DNA from: Deltaproteobacteria bacterium
GTDB lineage: Bacteria > Desulfobacterota > Syntrophia > Syntrophales > UBA2210
Direction: 5' to 3'
Assembly: GCA_016935935.1 (NCBI GenBank)
Contig: JAFGPZ010000282.1
Span: 1-5,120, forward strand
DNA length: 5,120 nt
Numbering within the stretch: the first letter of the stretch is position 1; each line of letters begins with the position of its first letter. Of the stretch, positions 1-5,120 are shown piece after piece. Under the pieces are notes generated by a model. It ran no database searches, was not told the DNA's origin, and was given only the letters and a program-made list of their open reading frames with translations. The position numbers and the translations under genes are program-made.

Positions 1-112
1 AAATGCTTTTGTGTAGCAGCTTTCGATTGGTAATGCGCAGAAGTGATCAAAGAAAAAATGAAATGCGCCGTTTATTGACGCTACCTACAGATACTCACGA
101 TCAGTTCATCTT

Positions 113-129
113 GGTAATCAATGATTACC
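113..129. repeat. Perfect 17-bp palindrome
   Basis: The sequence GGTAATCAATGATTACC consists of two perfect 8-bp arms around a single central A. It is not followed by a T-tract, so it does not look like a terminator. A shortened version, GGTAATCTTACC, lies in the right flank at 4972-4983 and can be derived from this one by loss of the five central bases AATGA. It could be a protein-binding site or part of a larger flanking repeat; its function is unknown. Confidence 0.55.
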
Positions 130-179
130 GCTTGTCTTCAATACCTTCAGCAAAATTAGATATATCGACTTCAGCTAAT

Positions 180-220
180 ACTCTTCATATCACAGGTTTT
201 CCTTTGCTTGTGATAGTATT
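180..220. repeat. Left copy of 41-bp direct repeat with internal inverted repeat
   Basis: Bases 180-220 match 5010-5050 at 38 of 41 positions in the same orientation; the differences fall at 201, 206 and 217. The first 21 bases are identical. Inside the repeat, TATCACA (188-194) pairs with TGTGATA (209-215) around a 14-base pyrimidine-rich loop, and both arms are intact in both copies while two of the three changes fall in the loop. The two copies enclose all three genes of the window. This could be a boundary or attachment repeat, or two members of a dispersed hairpin family in the host genome. Confidence 0.8.
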
Positions 221-267
221 TTCATCACACATGACATCAGGCGTCTTTAAAAACCCTTGAGATGGAT

Positions 268-292
268 TTAATCAAGAGGGACGATTGATTAA
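268..292 (-). terminator. AT-rich hairpin downstream of the regulator gene, possible weak terminator
   Basis: TTAATCAA (268-275) and TTGATTAA (285-292) form a perfect 8-bp stem around a 9-base loop, 24 bases beyond the stop of the minus-strand regulator. The stem has only two G-C pairs, and on the minus strand the nearest run of T (five bases) comes about 15 bases after the stem, so it is not a classical intrinsic terminator. A role in 3'-end formation is suggested only by position. Confidence 0.3.
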
Positions 293-316
293 CTACAAAC
301 CTTCTGCTTGCAGATT

Positions 317-1330
317 CTATGATTTCGAGTAAAGCGCGCTCATATGTTCCACTGTTGCAGTCACTTCTTCTGCGAGCCACTCCGGTTTAATAACCTTGGC
401 TTCCGCGCCAAACGAAAGGATTTTCCCCAACAATTCCGGTTCGGAGGAAGCGCTGAATGTTAGCCTGATTTTCCTTTTACCCTTCCTCGTTATCGTCTGG
501 TTAGGGCTCCACATCCGTTCCGCCGCATAGTTGGCAGCCCATCCTGTAAACTCGATCTCTACTTCAAAGGCATCGTCTTTTATAATCCCAAAGTTCCTGT
601 TAAAAAACTTTTCAAAGTCGTATTTATCGGGCAACTCGTAACGCCGCTCGGTCATCTCAACCTTCTTTATGCGGTGCACAGCGAGAAGGGGATCGTAATC
701 GGGCGCCTGGTATCGTCTGCCCGGATACTTTGCCATTTGAGCGTGGAGATAGATGGTGTCGAGGTGTGAAAACAGTTTGAGCGGCCTGATATAGAACGTC
801 TTAGCCTTTGTCTCCATTATTGCCTGGTAATGTATCCTGCAGACTTTCCGAGCCTCCATTCCCTTTATAATCGTGCAAATGGTGTCGTGGTGAGGTGTAT
901 AATCTATGGTCCCGGGGCGAAACGACGCAAAATGCCGTGACGGTTTCCTGCTTTTTCCCGGAATAAGATACTGGCTTTTAAATAGCGCCTGTGTTGCCTC
1001 TTCGAAGAGCTTATCTCCAAGAAGGTGCGCCGTGAAATCCCTGCACATCTCAAGAAGTCTGAGTTCCATCTCCGTGAGAGAGTATGTACCGGGCATCGGT
1101 AAGGGTTTCTTTATTCGAAAATACTTTCTGTTCCCCTCCATCCTCTCGTCTATATCAACCTTGTATGCCTTCCTGATATCGTTGACCAGCCTCAGCACCG
1201 TCTGTTTGGAACAGCCGAGCATGGTGGCAAGCTCTGTCAGTGAATACTGCTCGCCAGAGAACAAGAGCCTGACAAAAAGACTAATCAACTTTTCTCCATA
1301 GCTTCGATAATAATCTCTCTTTTCAGCCAT
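317..1330 (-). CDS. WYL-domain transcriptional regulator with N-terminal winged HTH
   Basis: A 337-residue DNA-binding regulator of the WYL family. The N-terminus (about 27-75) is a winged helix-turn-helix: YSLTELATMLGCSKQTVLRL holds the two helices, followed by a basic wing (ERMEGNRKYFRI). The WYL ligand-sensing domain spans roughly 150-228, with the family-typical segments RIHYQA (165-170) and YIRPLKLF (180-187); the name-giving tripeptide is IYL (193-195) instead of WYL. The rest (about 253-330) resembles the C-terminal WCX region that shapes oligomers in this family. Length is normal for HTH-WYL-WCX proteins. I chose the ATG at 1328-1330 because GGAGGTG sits five bases before it; a frame extension to 1354 lacks such a site. 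It is transcribed divergently from the ATPase operon, and by analogy with BrxR and CapW it probably represses that operon and itself from the shared intergenic region, releasing on an infection or DNA-damage signal. The family call is firm; repression is inferred. Confidence 0.92.
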   Translation of the reverse strand: MAEKRDYYRSYGEKLISLFVRLLFSGEQYSLTELATMLGCSKQTVLRLVNDIRKAYKVDIDERMEGNRKYFRIKKPLPMPGTYSLTEMELRLLEMCRDFTAHLLGDKLFEEATQALFKSQYLIPGKSRKPSRHFASFRPGTIDYTPHHDTICTIIKGMEARKVCRIHYQAIMETKAKTFYIRPLKLFSHLDTIYLHAQMAKYPGRRYQAPDYDPLLAVHRIKKVEMTERRYELPDKYDFEKFFNRNFGIIKDDAFEVEIEFTGWAANYAAERMWSPNQTITRKGKRKIRLTFSASSEPELLGKILSFGAEAKVIKPEWLAEEVTATVEHMSALYSKS

Positions 1331-1334
1331 GATA

Positions 1335-1341
1335 CACCTCC
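1335..1341 (-). promoter_or_regulatory. Ribosome binding site fixing the regulator start
   Basis: On the minus strand GGAGGTG is followed by five bases and then the ATG at 1330-1328. It decides the start eight codons inside the longest open frame. Confidence 0.85.
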
Positions 1342-1358
1342 AAAGAAATTTCAAAACG

Positions 1359-1373
1359 TTCCGTAATATGGAA
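1359..1373. promoter_or_regulatory. Palindromic candidate operator in the divergent promoter region
   Basis: TTCCGTAATATGGAA is symmetric at every pair except one (G1363 against T1369) around a central A. It ends one base before the extended -10 element of the ATPase promoter and so fills the -35/-10 spacer, where a bound dimer would block RNA polymerase. It also lies 29 bases upstream of the regulator start, so it could serve for autoregulation. The regulator encoded next to it is the natural candidate to bind it. A second, shorter perfect palindrome, TATCATGATA (1377-1386), overlaps the -10. Confidence 0.5.
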
Positions 1374-1382
1374 TGCTATCAT
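1374..1382 (+). promoter_or_regulatory. Extended -10 promoter element for the ATPase operon
   Basis: TGCTATCAT matches the extended -10 pattern TGN-TATAAT with one mismatch. No good -35 box stands 16-18 bases upstream, which is tolerated at extended -10 promoters and is common where an activator or repressor controls access. The expected transcription start near 1389 gives a short leader of about 30 bases before the ATG at 1419. Confidence 0.5.
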
Positions 1383-1406
1383 GATATTCTTTTTTCATGC
1401 AATAAG

Positions 1407-1415
1407 AAAGGAGGT
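1407..1415 (+). promoter_or_regulatory. Strong ribosome binding site of the ATPase gene
   Basis: AAAGGAGGT is a near-complete complement of the 16S rRNA tail, with only three bases between it and the ATG at 1419. It supports this start over an in-frame ATG at 1329, which would lie upstream of the predicted promoter and overlap the regulator's start codon. Confidence 0.85.
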
Positions 1416-1418
1416 CAT

Positions 1419-3644
1419 ATGGGCAGATCAAATCTCAGAAAAATCCTTGTGGGAAACACCGGGTCAAAAAATCCTGCCATGACGAACATGGATAGAAATG
1501 AACAATTTATCATGAAACAATGCGCGACCTACCTCGACAGACTCCTTGATCGCCATGACCTGATTGATGATGAGACCTTCGATTTTCTGCACTGGATTCT
1601 GGGAACGGACATTGAAAGAATAGGCACATATCTTTTATCAAGTCTGAAAGACACGGAGAGGCAGCCACTTGAAGAAGCCCTTTTTGAATCTGAGTTCGAT
1701 TCAAGAGCCTATGCAAAGGCGGCCAAGAAAACTGTGCAGGGCTCACGAAAAAGCGCTCTTTACGGGCTAAAAATCTTCATACAAAAGACACTGAGATCAA
1801 AGATCAGGAAATTACACTGCCGTAGCGCTTCCAGCATCGAAAGGAACCTGTCTGCCCTCAAAAAGATGTTCGGCCTGACCGATCAGGAAACGGCATTCAC
1901 GCTTTTTTTCTTCGTCATGGTGTCCTACGAGCCTGCGGCAGCTTTTTTCGATCGCCATCTGAGCTGCGACGCCTTCATGGGACGCAAATACCTCACGGCA
2001 CTGTTAAGGATAACCCACAGGGAACTAAACGACATTCTTTCCGGTAAACTCTTCCTGACAGAATTCTTCCGCATGGACAATTTTATCCAGCACAACGACG
2101 ACTTTCTCAATCTCCTGCAAAATCCTTCAAATGATGAAGTGTCAAAGTCCTTTTATACCCGTATCGCACGGAAGACGATCCCTCTTGAACGTCACCTGAT
2201 CGACAGAAGGTATACGGACCATATAGTAAAACTGCTCAAAGAAAAACCGAAATCCTCACACCACATCCTCCTGTACGGGACAGCGGGGACGGGAAAAACC
2301 TGCTACGCCATGGGCCTTGCCGAACACCTGGGTATACCTGCCTATGAAATCGTCAGGGGGGATGACAACAAATCCAGCCAGCGACGGGCAGCCATTATCG
2401 CCGCACTGAATATGACCAACCACGGAAAGGGATCGCTGATCATTGTGGACGAGGCGGACAATATCCTCAACACCCGCTTCTCGTTCTTTATGAGAGGAGA
2501 GACCCAGGACAAGGGGTGGCTCAACCAGCTTCTCGAAGAACCGGGTGCCCGCATCATCTGGATTACCAATTCCATACACGACATAGAGGAATCGGTCCTT
2601 CGGCGTTTCGCCTTCAGCCTTCACTTCAAGCCCTTCAACCGCCGCCAGAGAATGCAGGTCTGGGAATCGATCCTCCGCGTGAACAGGGTCAAACGCTTCT
2701 TCGACCGGTCGGACATTGAGGATCTGGCAAAACGCTACAAAGTAAGTGCCGGGGCAATAGATATCGCTATCAAGAAGGCTTATGATGTCGGCGCATACGG
2801 CAGGCATTCATTTAAAGAGGCGGTCATTACGGCACTTGAGGCTCATACAGTTCTCCGCAATTACGGAAGGAAAGAGATCAAAAGGAACGCAATTGAACAG
2901 AATTACTCCCTGGAAGGATTGAACATCGAGGGGAATATCAACACAGTCATCAACCAGATTGAAGCCTTTGATCGCTATCTCAGGCAACAAGACAATGAGG
3001 ATGTCAGGAATATGAATCTCCTCTTCCATGGCCCTCCCGGCACGGGGAAAAGCGAACTGGCCCGATATATCGCCAACCGCCTCGACAGGGAGATGATCAC
3101 CAAACGGGCTATTGACTTTCTTGATAAATATGTCGGCGAGACGGAACAGAAAATCAGGGAGGCCTTTGAAGAAGCAGAAAATGACGAGGCGATCCTGATT
3201 ATTGACGAGGCCGACACCCTGCTCTTCAGCCGTCGCCAGGCGCAGCGGTCGTGGGAAATCAGTTTCATCAATGAGTTCTTGACTCAAATGGAACGATACC
3301 GGGGGATTCTTATCTGCACGACAAACAGGTTGAAAGGGCTCGACGAGGCATCAATGCGGAGGTTCAATCACAAGATTGGATTCAACTTTCTCACGCCTGA
3401 AGGAAACGTCATCTTTTACCAGAAACTCTTGGCACCGTTGACAAGCTCGCGCATGGATGAAAAAACCGAAAAATCATTGATGGACATCAACGGTCTTGCG
3501 CCCGGAGATTTCAGGATTGTCCGTGACAAATTTTTATTTTATACTAAGGAACAGGTAAAACACCAGACCCTTATAGATGCTCTTAAAACAGAGATCACAA
3601 CTAGGAACTTTCATAAATACGGTGGCGAGAGGATAGGGTTTTAG
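1419..3644 (+). CDS. Tandem AAA+ ATPase with N-terminal helical region
   Basis: A 741-residue protein with two AAA+ modules. Residues 1 to about 255 are predicted mainly helical and match no domain I can name; they are a likely partner- or substrate-binding region. AAA1 (about 255-430) has Walker A GTAGTGKT (287-294), Walker B LIIVDEAD (340-347), a sensor-1 Asn (N384) and an arginine pair R395-R396. AAA2 (about 495-715) has Walker A GPPGTGKS (538-545), pore loop KYVGETEQ (570-577), Walker B LIIDEAD (593-599), sensor 1 N636, arginines R647-R648 and a sensor-2-like GDFR (696-699). Both sites look able to bind and hydrolyse ATP. AAA1 has RGDDNKSSQRR (313-323) where an aromatic pore loop would be expected, so only AAA2 seems equipped to thread a polypeptide. 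AAA2 resembles the classical Cdc48/Vps4-type AAA fold. No transmembrane segment or signal peptide is evident, so it is probably cytosolic. It is first in an operon with the UDG-like gene 39 bases downstream. The substrate is unknown; protein or nucleoprotein remodelling is inferred. Confidence 0.93.
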   Translation: MGRSNLRKILVGNTGSKNPAMTNMDRNEQFIMKQCATYLDRLLDRHDLIDDETFDFLHWILGTDIERIGTYLLSSLKDTERQPLEEALFESEFDSRAYAKAAKKTVQGSRKSALYGLKIFIQKTLRSKIRKLHCRSASSIERNLSALKKMFGLTDQETAFTLFFFVMVSYEPAAAFFDRHLSCDAFMGRKYLTALLRITHRELNDILSGKLFLTEFFRMDNFIQHNDDFLNLLQNPSNDEVSKSFYTRIARKTIPLERHLIDRRYTDHIVKLLKEKPKSSHHILLYGTAGTGKTCYAMGLAEHLGIPAYEIVRGDDNKSSQRRAAIIAALNMTNHGKGSLIIVDEADNILNTRFSFFMRGETQDKGWLNQLLEEPGARIIWITNSIHDIEESVLRRFAFSLHFKPFNRRQRMQVWESILRVNRVKRFFDRSDIEDLAKRYKVSAGAIDIAIKKAYDVGAYGRHSFKEAVITALEAHTVLRNYGRKEIKRNAIEQNYSLEGLNIEGNINTVINQIEAFDRYLRQQDNEDVRNMNLLFHGPPGTGKSELARYIANRLDREMITKRAIDFLDKYVGETEQKIREAFEEAENDEAILIIDEADTLLFSRRQAQRSWEISFINEFLTQMERYRGILICTTNRLKGLDEASMRRFNHKIGFNFLTPEGNVIFYQKLLAPLTSSRMDEKTEKSLMDINGLAPGDFRIVRDKFLFYTKEQVKHQTLIDALKTEITTRNFHKYGGERIGF

Positions 3645-3670
3645 CAACACAGTAAAGATTGTGGGAGATA

Positions 3671-3675
3671 GGAGG
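3671..3675 (+). promoter_or_regulatory. Ribosome binding site of the UDG-like gene
   Basis: GGAGG stands eight bases before the ATG at 3684 inside a purine-rich run (3671-3681). The 39-base gap after the ATPase stop contains no hairpin with a T-tract, so the two genes are probably cotranscribed with independent translation starts. Confidence 0.75.
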
Positions 3676-3683
3676 GAGAGGCA

Positions 3684-4961
3684 ATGGAAGAAGCACAATA
3701 CTCTAAAAAGGGCCGAAAGGAATTGATATTTGGATTAAAGAAAGACTTGGAAAGAGAAGGGTTCAAAACAAGCTGGCATGATCCGTTTCTTGCATGGATG
3801 CACGGTGAAAATATAAAGACAAAGGATCCGCAACGTGAACCGAAAAATACTTTTTATATATATGATCTCCCAATACCGAAAATGGTACCCTTCGATCTTG
3901 CTGCAGTTTCCATAACCGTTAATGAAGAAATCTATTTTCAGCTATCATTGTATTATGTTAAAGTACTTGAAAATGAAGTTGATGGGGATGCCATCAATAA
4001 TATTTTTGATCGTCATGCTACCAAGTGGTCAGTAAAAAGGACTGATTATTTTTCTGATGTCGCATTACAGTATTCTCTGCTTTGGGATACGGAATATGAT
4101 GTATATATTGAGGATAACCTTCAGGGTCAATTCCCCATAAAATCACAAGAAAGAATAATTTCAATAATGAATGATATTAAAGAACGGTATCTTGAAGACC
4201 TGTATAATAGAATAAGACAAAAATATGAAGAAGATGTTAAAGCATTGGAGAGGGAGAAACCTAATGTTGCAGAACAATTAAAAGCATTAAAATATTCGGT
4301 ATTCTACACAAACCCTCTTAATACACTTAAGGAAGGTCCTGTTTATTATCTGGGATTTAACCCCGGTGGTTCGATCGAAAAAGAAGGAGATTTTAAAAAT
4401 TTTGAAGACCTGACATATTTTAAAGAAAAGAAGAAAGACTGGTGCGACTTTGTCGATGAAGCATGGCCACAGAAAGATAAAACATTTCCTCCAGGAAAGG
4501 CGCCTCTGCAACGTAGAGTAAAAGTGGCATTAGAAGAAATTTTATCTTTACTTAATGTAGAAGTGAATATTCGAAACGTTTTTTGTACGAACCTATATTT
4601 CTTTCGGTCGAATAAAGCAGTCGATATTTTTGAGTACGAAAAATATGATTGCTGGAATTATCATAAGGAATTTTTGAAGATAGTTAGACCGAAACTTATA
4701 GTCTGTAACGGAAATGGTGAAAAATTTTCCGCGTATGCTAACTTGAAAAATAACATGATAAAACCCTCAACAAATATGAAGAAAAATGAACCTAGCCATC
4801 AATATGGCAAATATTTTATGAAATCATTTCTGATAGAGAATTCAACATGGGGAATTTCAAATGTTTTAGTTATTGGATTTCCCCATTTAAGTCGGTTTGC
4901 TGCTGATTCAGACGAGCACAAACCAAAGTGGTTTCAATATATAAAAAAATATATTACATAG
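3684..4961 (+). CDS. Protein with C-terminal uracil-DNA glycosylase-like domain and unknown N-terminal region
   Basis: A 425-residue soluble protein I do not recognise as a whole. Residues 1-145 have alternating strand-like segments (FYIYDLP 57-63, FQLSLYYVKVL 85-95) and match no domain I can name. Residues about 150-202 are charged and helical, probably a linker or coiled coil. From about 205 the order of motifs fits the UDG superfamily: VYYLGFNPGG (220-229), aligning with the GxNPG of MUG/TDG and SMUG1 where Asn (here N226) positions catalytic water; FCTNLYFF (300-307), like the conserved TN strand; RPKLIVCNGN (335-344), like the strand before the LG motif; and VIGFPHLSRF (396-405), where the second catalytic motif (HPS or NPSGLSR) is expected. 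LSR is kept but the H/N-P-S part is altered, so activity or base specificity may differ. The domain length of about 220 residues suits the family. The gene is visibly more AT-rich than the ATPase gene before it. It could be a DNA glycosylase acting on modified phage bases, or a catalytically altered DNA binder; the fold call is moderate, the role is inference. Confidence 0.85.
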   Translation: MEEAQYSKKGRKELIFGLKKDLEREGFKTSWHDPFLAWMHGENIKTKDPQREPKNTFYIYDLPIPKMVPFDLAAVSITVNEEIYFQLSLYYVKVLENEVDGDAINNIFDRHATKWSVKRTDYFSDVALQYSLLWDTEYDVYIEDNLQGQFPIKSQERIISIMNDIKERYLEDLYNRIRQKYEEDVKALEREKPNVAEQLKALKYSVFYTNPLNTLKEGPVYYLGFNPGGSIEKEGDFKNFEDLTYFKEKKKDWCDFVDEAWPQKDKTFPPGKAPLQRRVKVALEEILSLLNVEVNIRNVFCTNLYFFRSNKAVDIFEYEKYDCWNYHKEFLKIVRPKLIVCNGNGEKFSAYANLKNNMIKPSTNMKKNEPSHQYGKYFMKSFLIENSTWGISNVLVIGFPHLSRFAADSDEHKPKWFQYIKKYIT

Positions 4962-4971
4962 ATCATGTCAA

Positions 4972-4983
4972 GGTAATCTTACC
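4972..4983. repeat. Shortened palindrome matching the left flank
   Basis: GGTAATCTTACC has 5-bp arms around TC. It equals the left-flank palindrome at 113-129 with the central AATGA missing, and like that one it precedes the 41-bp repeat, here by 26 bases instead of 50. This suggests that the two flanks share more than the 41-bp core. Confidence 0.4.
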
Positions 4984-4996
4984 CCCAAAGTTTGGG
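4984..4996 (+). terminator. Small hairpin after the UDG-like gene, weak terminator candidate
   Basis: CCCAAAGTTTGGG is a palindrome around a central G; as RNA it could form a 5-bp stem with a 3-base loop 22 bases after the stop codon at 4961. No T-tract follows (TCATATCG), so intrinsic termination is doubtful. It could instead be a protein-binding site or part of the flanking repeat. Confidence 0.25.
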
Positions 4997-5009
4997 TCAT
5001 ATCGTAGAC

Positions 5010-5050
5010 ACTCTTCATATCACAGGTTTTTCTTTTCTTGTGATAGCATT
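5010..5050. repeat. Right copy of 41-bp direct repeat with internal inverted repeat
   Basis: This is the partner of 180-220, matching at 38 of 41 bases. TATCACA (5018-5024) and TGTGATA (5039-5045) again form a perfect 7-bp stem around a 14-base loop. It lies 48 bases beyond the stop of the last cassette gene. Because both copies have the same orientation while the genes they follow are transcribed in opposite directions, a simple shared terminator function is unlikely. Boundary, recombination or dispersed-repeat origins all remain open. Confidence 0.8.
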
Positions 5051-5120
5051 CTCGTAGATGCAATTTTTTCATTTTGAAAGGTAGTTTCTTTTTGCGGCAA
5101 CTGTCGTCAGATTTTGTCAG

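Larger units (their letters stand above)
1..316. other. Left flank with no convincing gene
   Basis: I see no supported coding sequence here. An 85-codon open frame from base 3 to 260 on the plus strand has no visible ribosome binding site, no recognisable motif, and runs straight through the repeat at 180-220, so I do not call it. What the stretch does hold is structure: a perfect 17-bp palindrome at 113-129, the left copy of a direct repeat at 180-220 and an AT-rich hairpin at 268-292. It lies downstream of the minus-strand regulator and may mark the left boundary of the cassette. Confidence 0.6.
4968..5120 (-). other. Open frame entering from the right edge, probably non-coding
   Basis: On the minus strand a frame stays open from the window edge for 50 codons and ends with TGA at 4970-4968, just inside the 3' end of the UDG-like gene. 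The peptide is very rich in Lys and Arg (for example ECYHKKRKTCDMKSVYDM) and I recognise no family. It runs through the 41-bp repeat. It could be the tail of a gene beginning outside the window, but AT-rich sequence of this length can be open by chance. Confidence 0.2.

Noticed and set aside
188..215. CRP-type binding site in the repeats
   Set aside because: The half-sites are in the opposite order (TCACA then TGTGA) with a 14-base gap, not TGTGA-N6-TCACA.
180..220. Integron attC sites
   Set aside because: I could not find the paired RYYYAAC and GTTRRRY core boxes, and a 4.8-kb unit with divergent genes is unlike a gene cassette.
3..260. 85-codon plus-strand open frame at the left edge
   Set aside because: No ribosome binding site or recognisable motif, and it reads through the palindrome and the 41-bp repeat.
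906..1301. 131-codon open frame opposite the WYL regulator
   Set aside because: It is antisense to a well-supported gene, has no ribosome binding site of note, and its product has no family features.
1376..1384. Short match between the promoter region (reverse strand TGATAGCATTC) and the right repeat
   Set aside because: An 11-base match between any two places in a window of this size is expected by chance, and the left repeat copy differs at this point.
1329..1418. Upstream start of the ATPase gene at 1329
   Set aside because: It would overlap the regulator's start codon and precede the predicted promoter; the ATG at 1419 has a near-ideal ribosome binding site.
2256..3287. Long minus-strand open frames opposite the ATPase gene (159 and 183 codons)
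   Set aside because: They mirror the codon structure of a clear tandem AAA+ gene with all motifs intact on the plus strand.
4966..5010. Insertion sequence end (TGTCAAGG ... TAGACA)
   Set aside because: Only TGTC/GACA is symmetric, no transposase is visible in the window, and no matching end or target duplication is seen.

Overview
The window is bacterial and compact. It holds one self-contained three-gene cassette: a divergently transcribed WYL-family regulator on the minus strand, and a two-gene plus-strand operon encoding a tandem AAA+ ATPase and a protein whose C-terminal half looks like a uracil-DNA glycosylase (UDG) fold. All three starts have strong Shine-Dalgarno sequences (GGAGGTG, AAAGGAGGT, GGAGG), which is ordinary bacterial usage. 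The host cannot be named from sequence alone. Mid-GC regulator and ATPase genes beside an AT-rich third gene would suit an accessory island in a proteobacterium, perhaps a deltaproteobacterial (Desulfobacterota) type, but this is only an impression.

Layout. Bases 1-316 hold no convincing gene. They contain a perfect 17-bp palindrome (113-129), the left copy of a 41-bp repeat with an internal hairpin (180-220), and an AT-rich hairpin (268-292) just after the regulator's stop. The regulator gene occupies 317-1330 (minus). The 88-bp divergent intergenic region (1331-1418) carries an extended -10 promoter for the operon, with a near-perfect 15-bp palindrome lying directly upstream in the -35/-10 spacer, which is the expected position for a repressor site. 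The ATPase gene follows (1419-3644), then a 39-bp gap without a terminator, then the UDG-like gene (3684-4961). The right flank (4962-5120) carries a second copy of the 41-bp repeat (5010-5050) in direct orientation, preceded by a shortened form of the left-flank palindrome.

How the parts may work together (inference). WYL repressors such as BrxR (BREX) and CapW (CBASS) control phage-defence operons from palindromic operators, and the arrangement here is the same. The ATPase has one AAA module with a canonical aromatic pore loop and one without, so it probably remodels a protein or nucleoprotein partner. The UDG-like protein has a GFNPGG motif at the position of the GxNPG motif of the MUG/TDG and SMUG1 glycosylases, so it is a plausible DNA-acting effector. 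I therefore read the cassette as a candidate, possibly undescribed, WYL-controlled AAA+/glycosylase-like defence system bounded by direct repeats. Presence of the parts is seen in the sequence; the defence role is not demonstrated.
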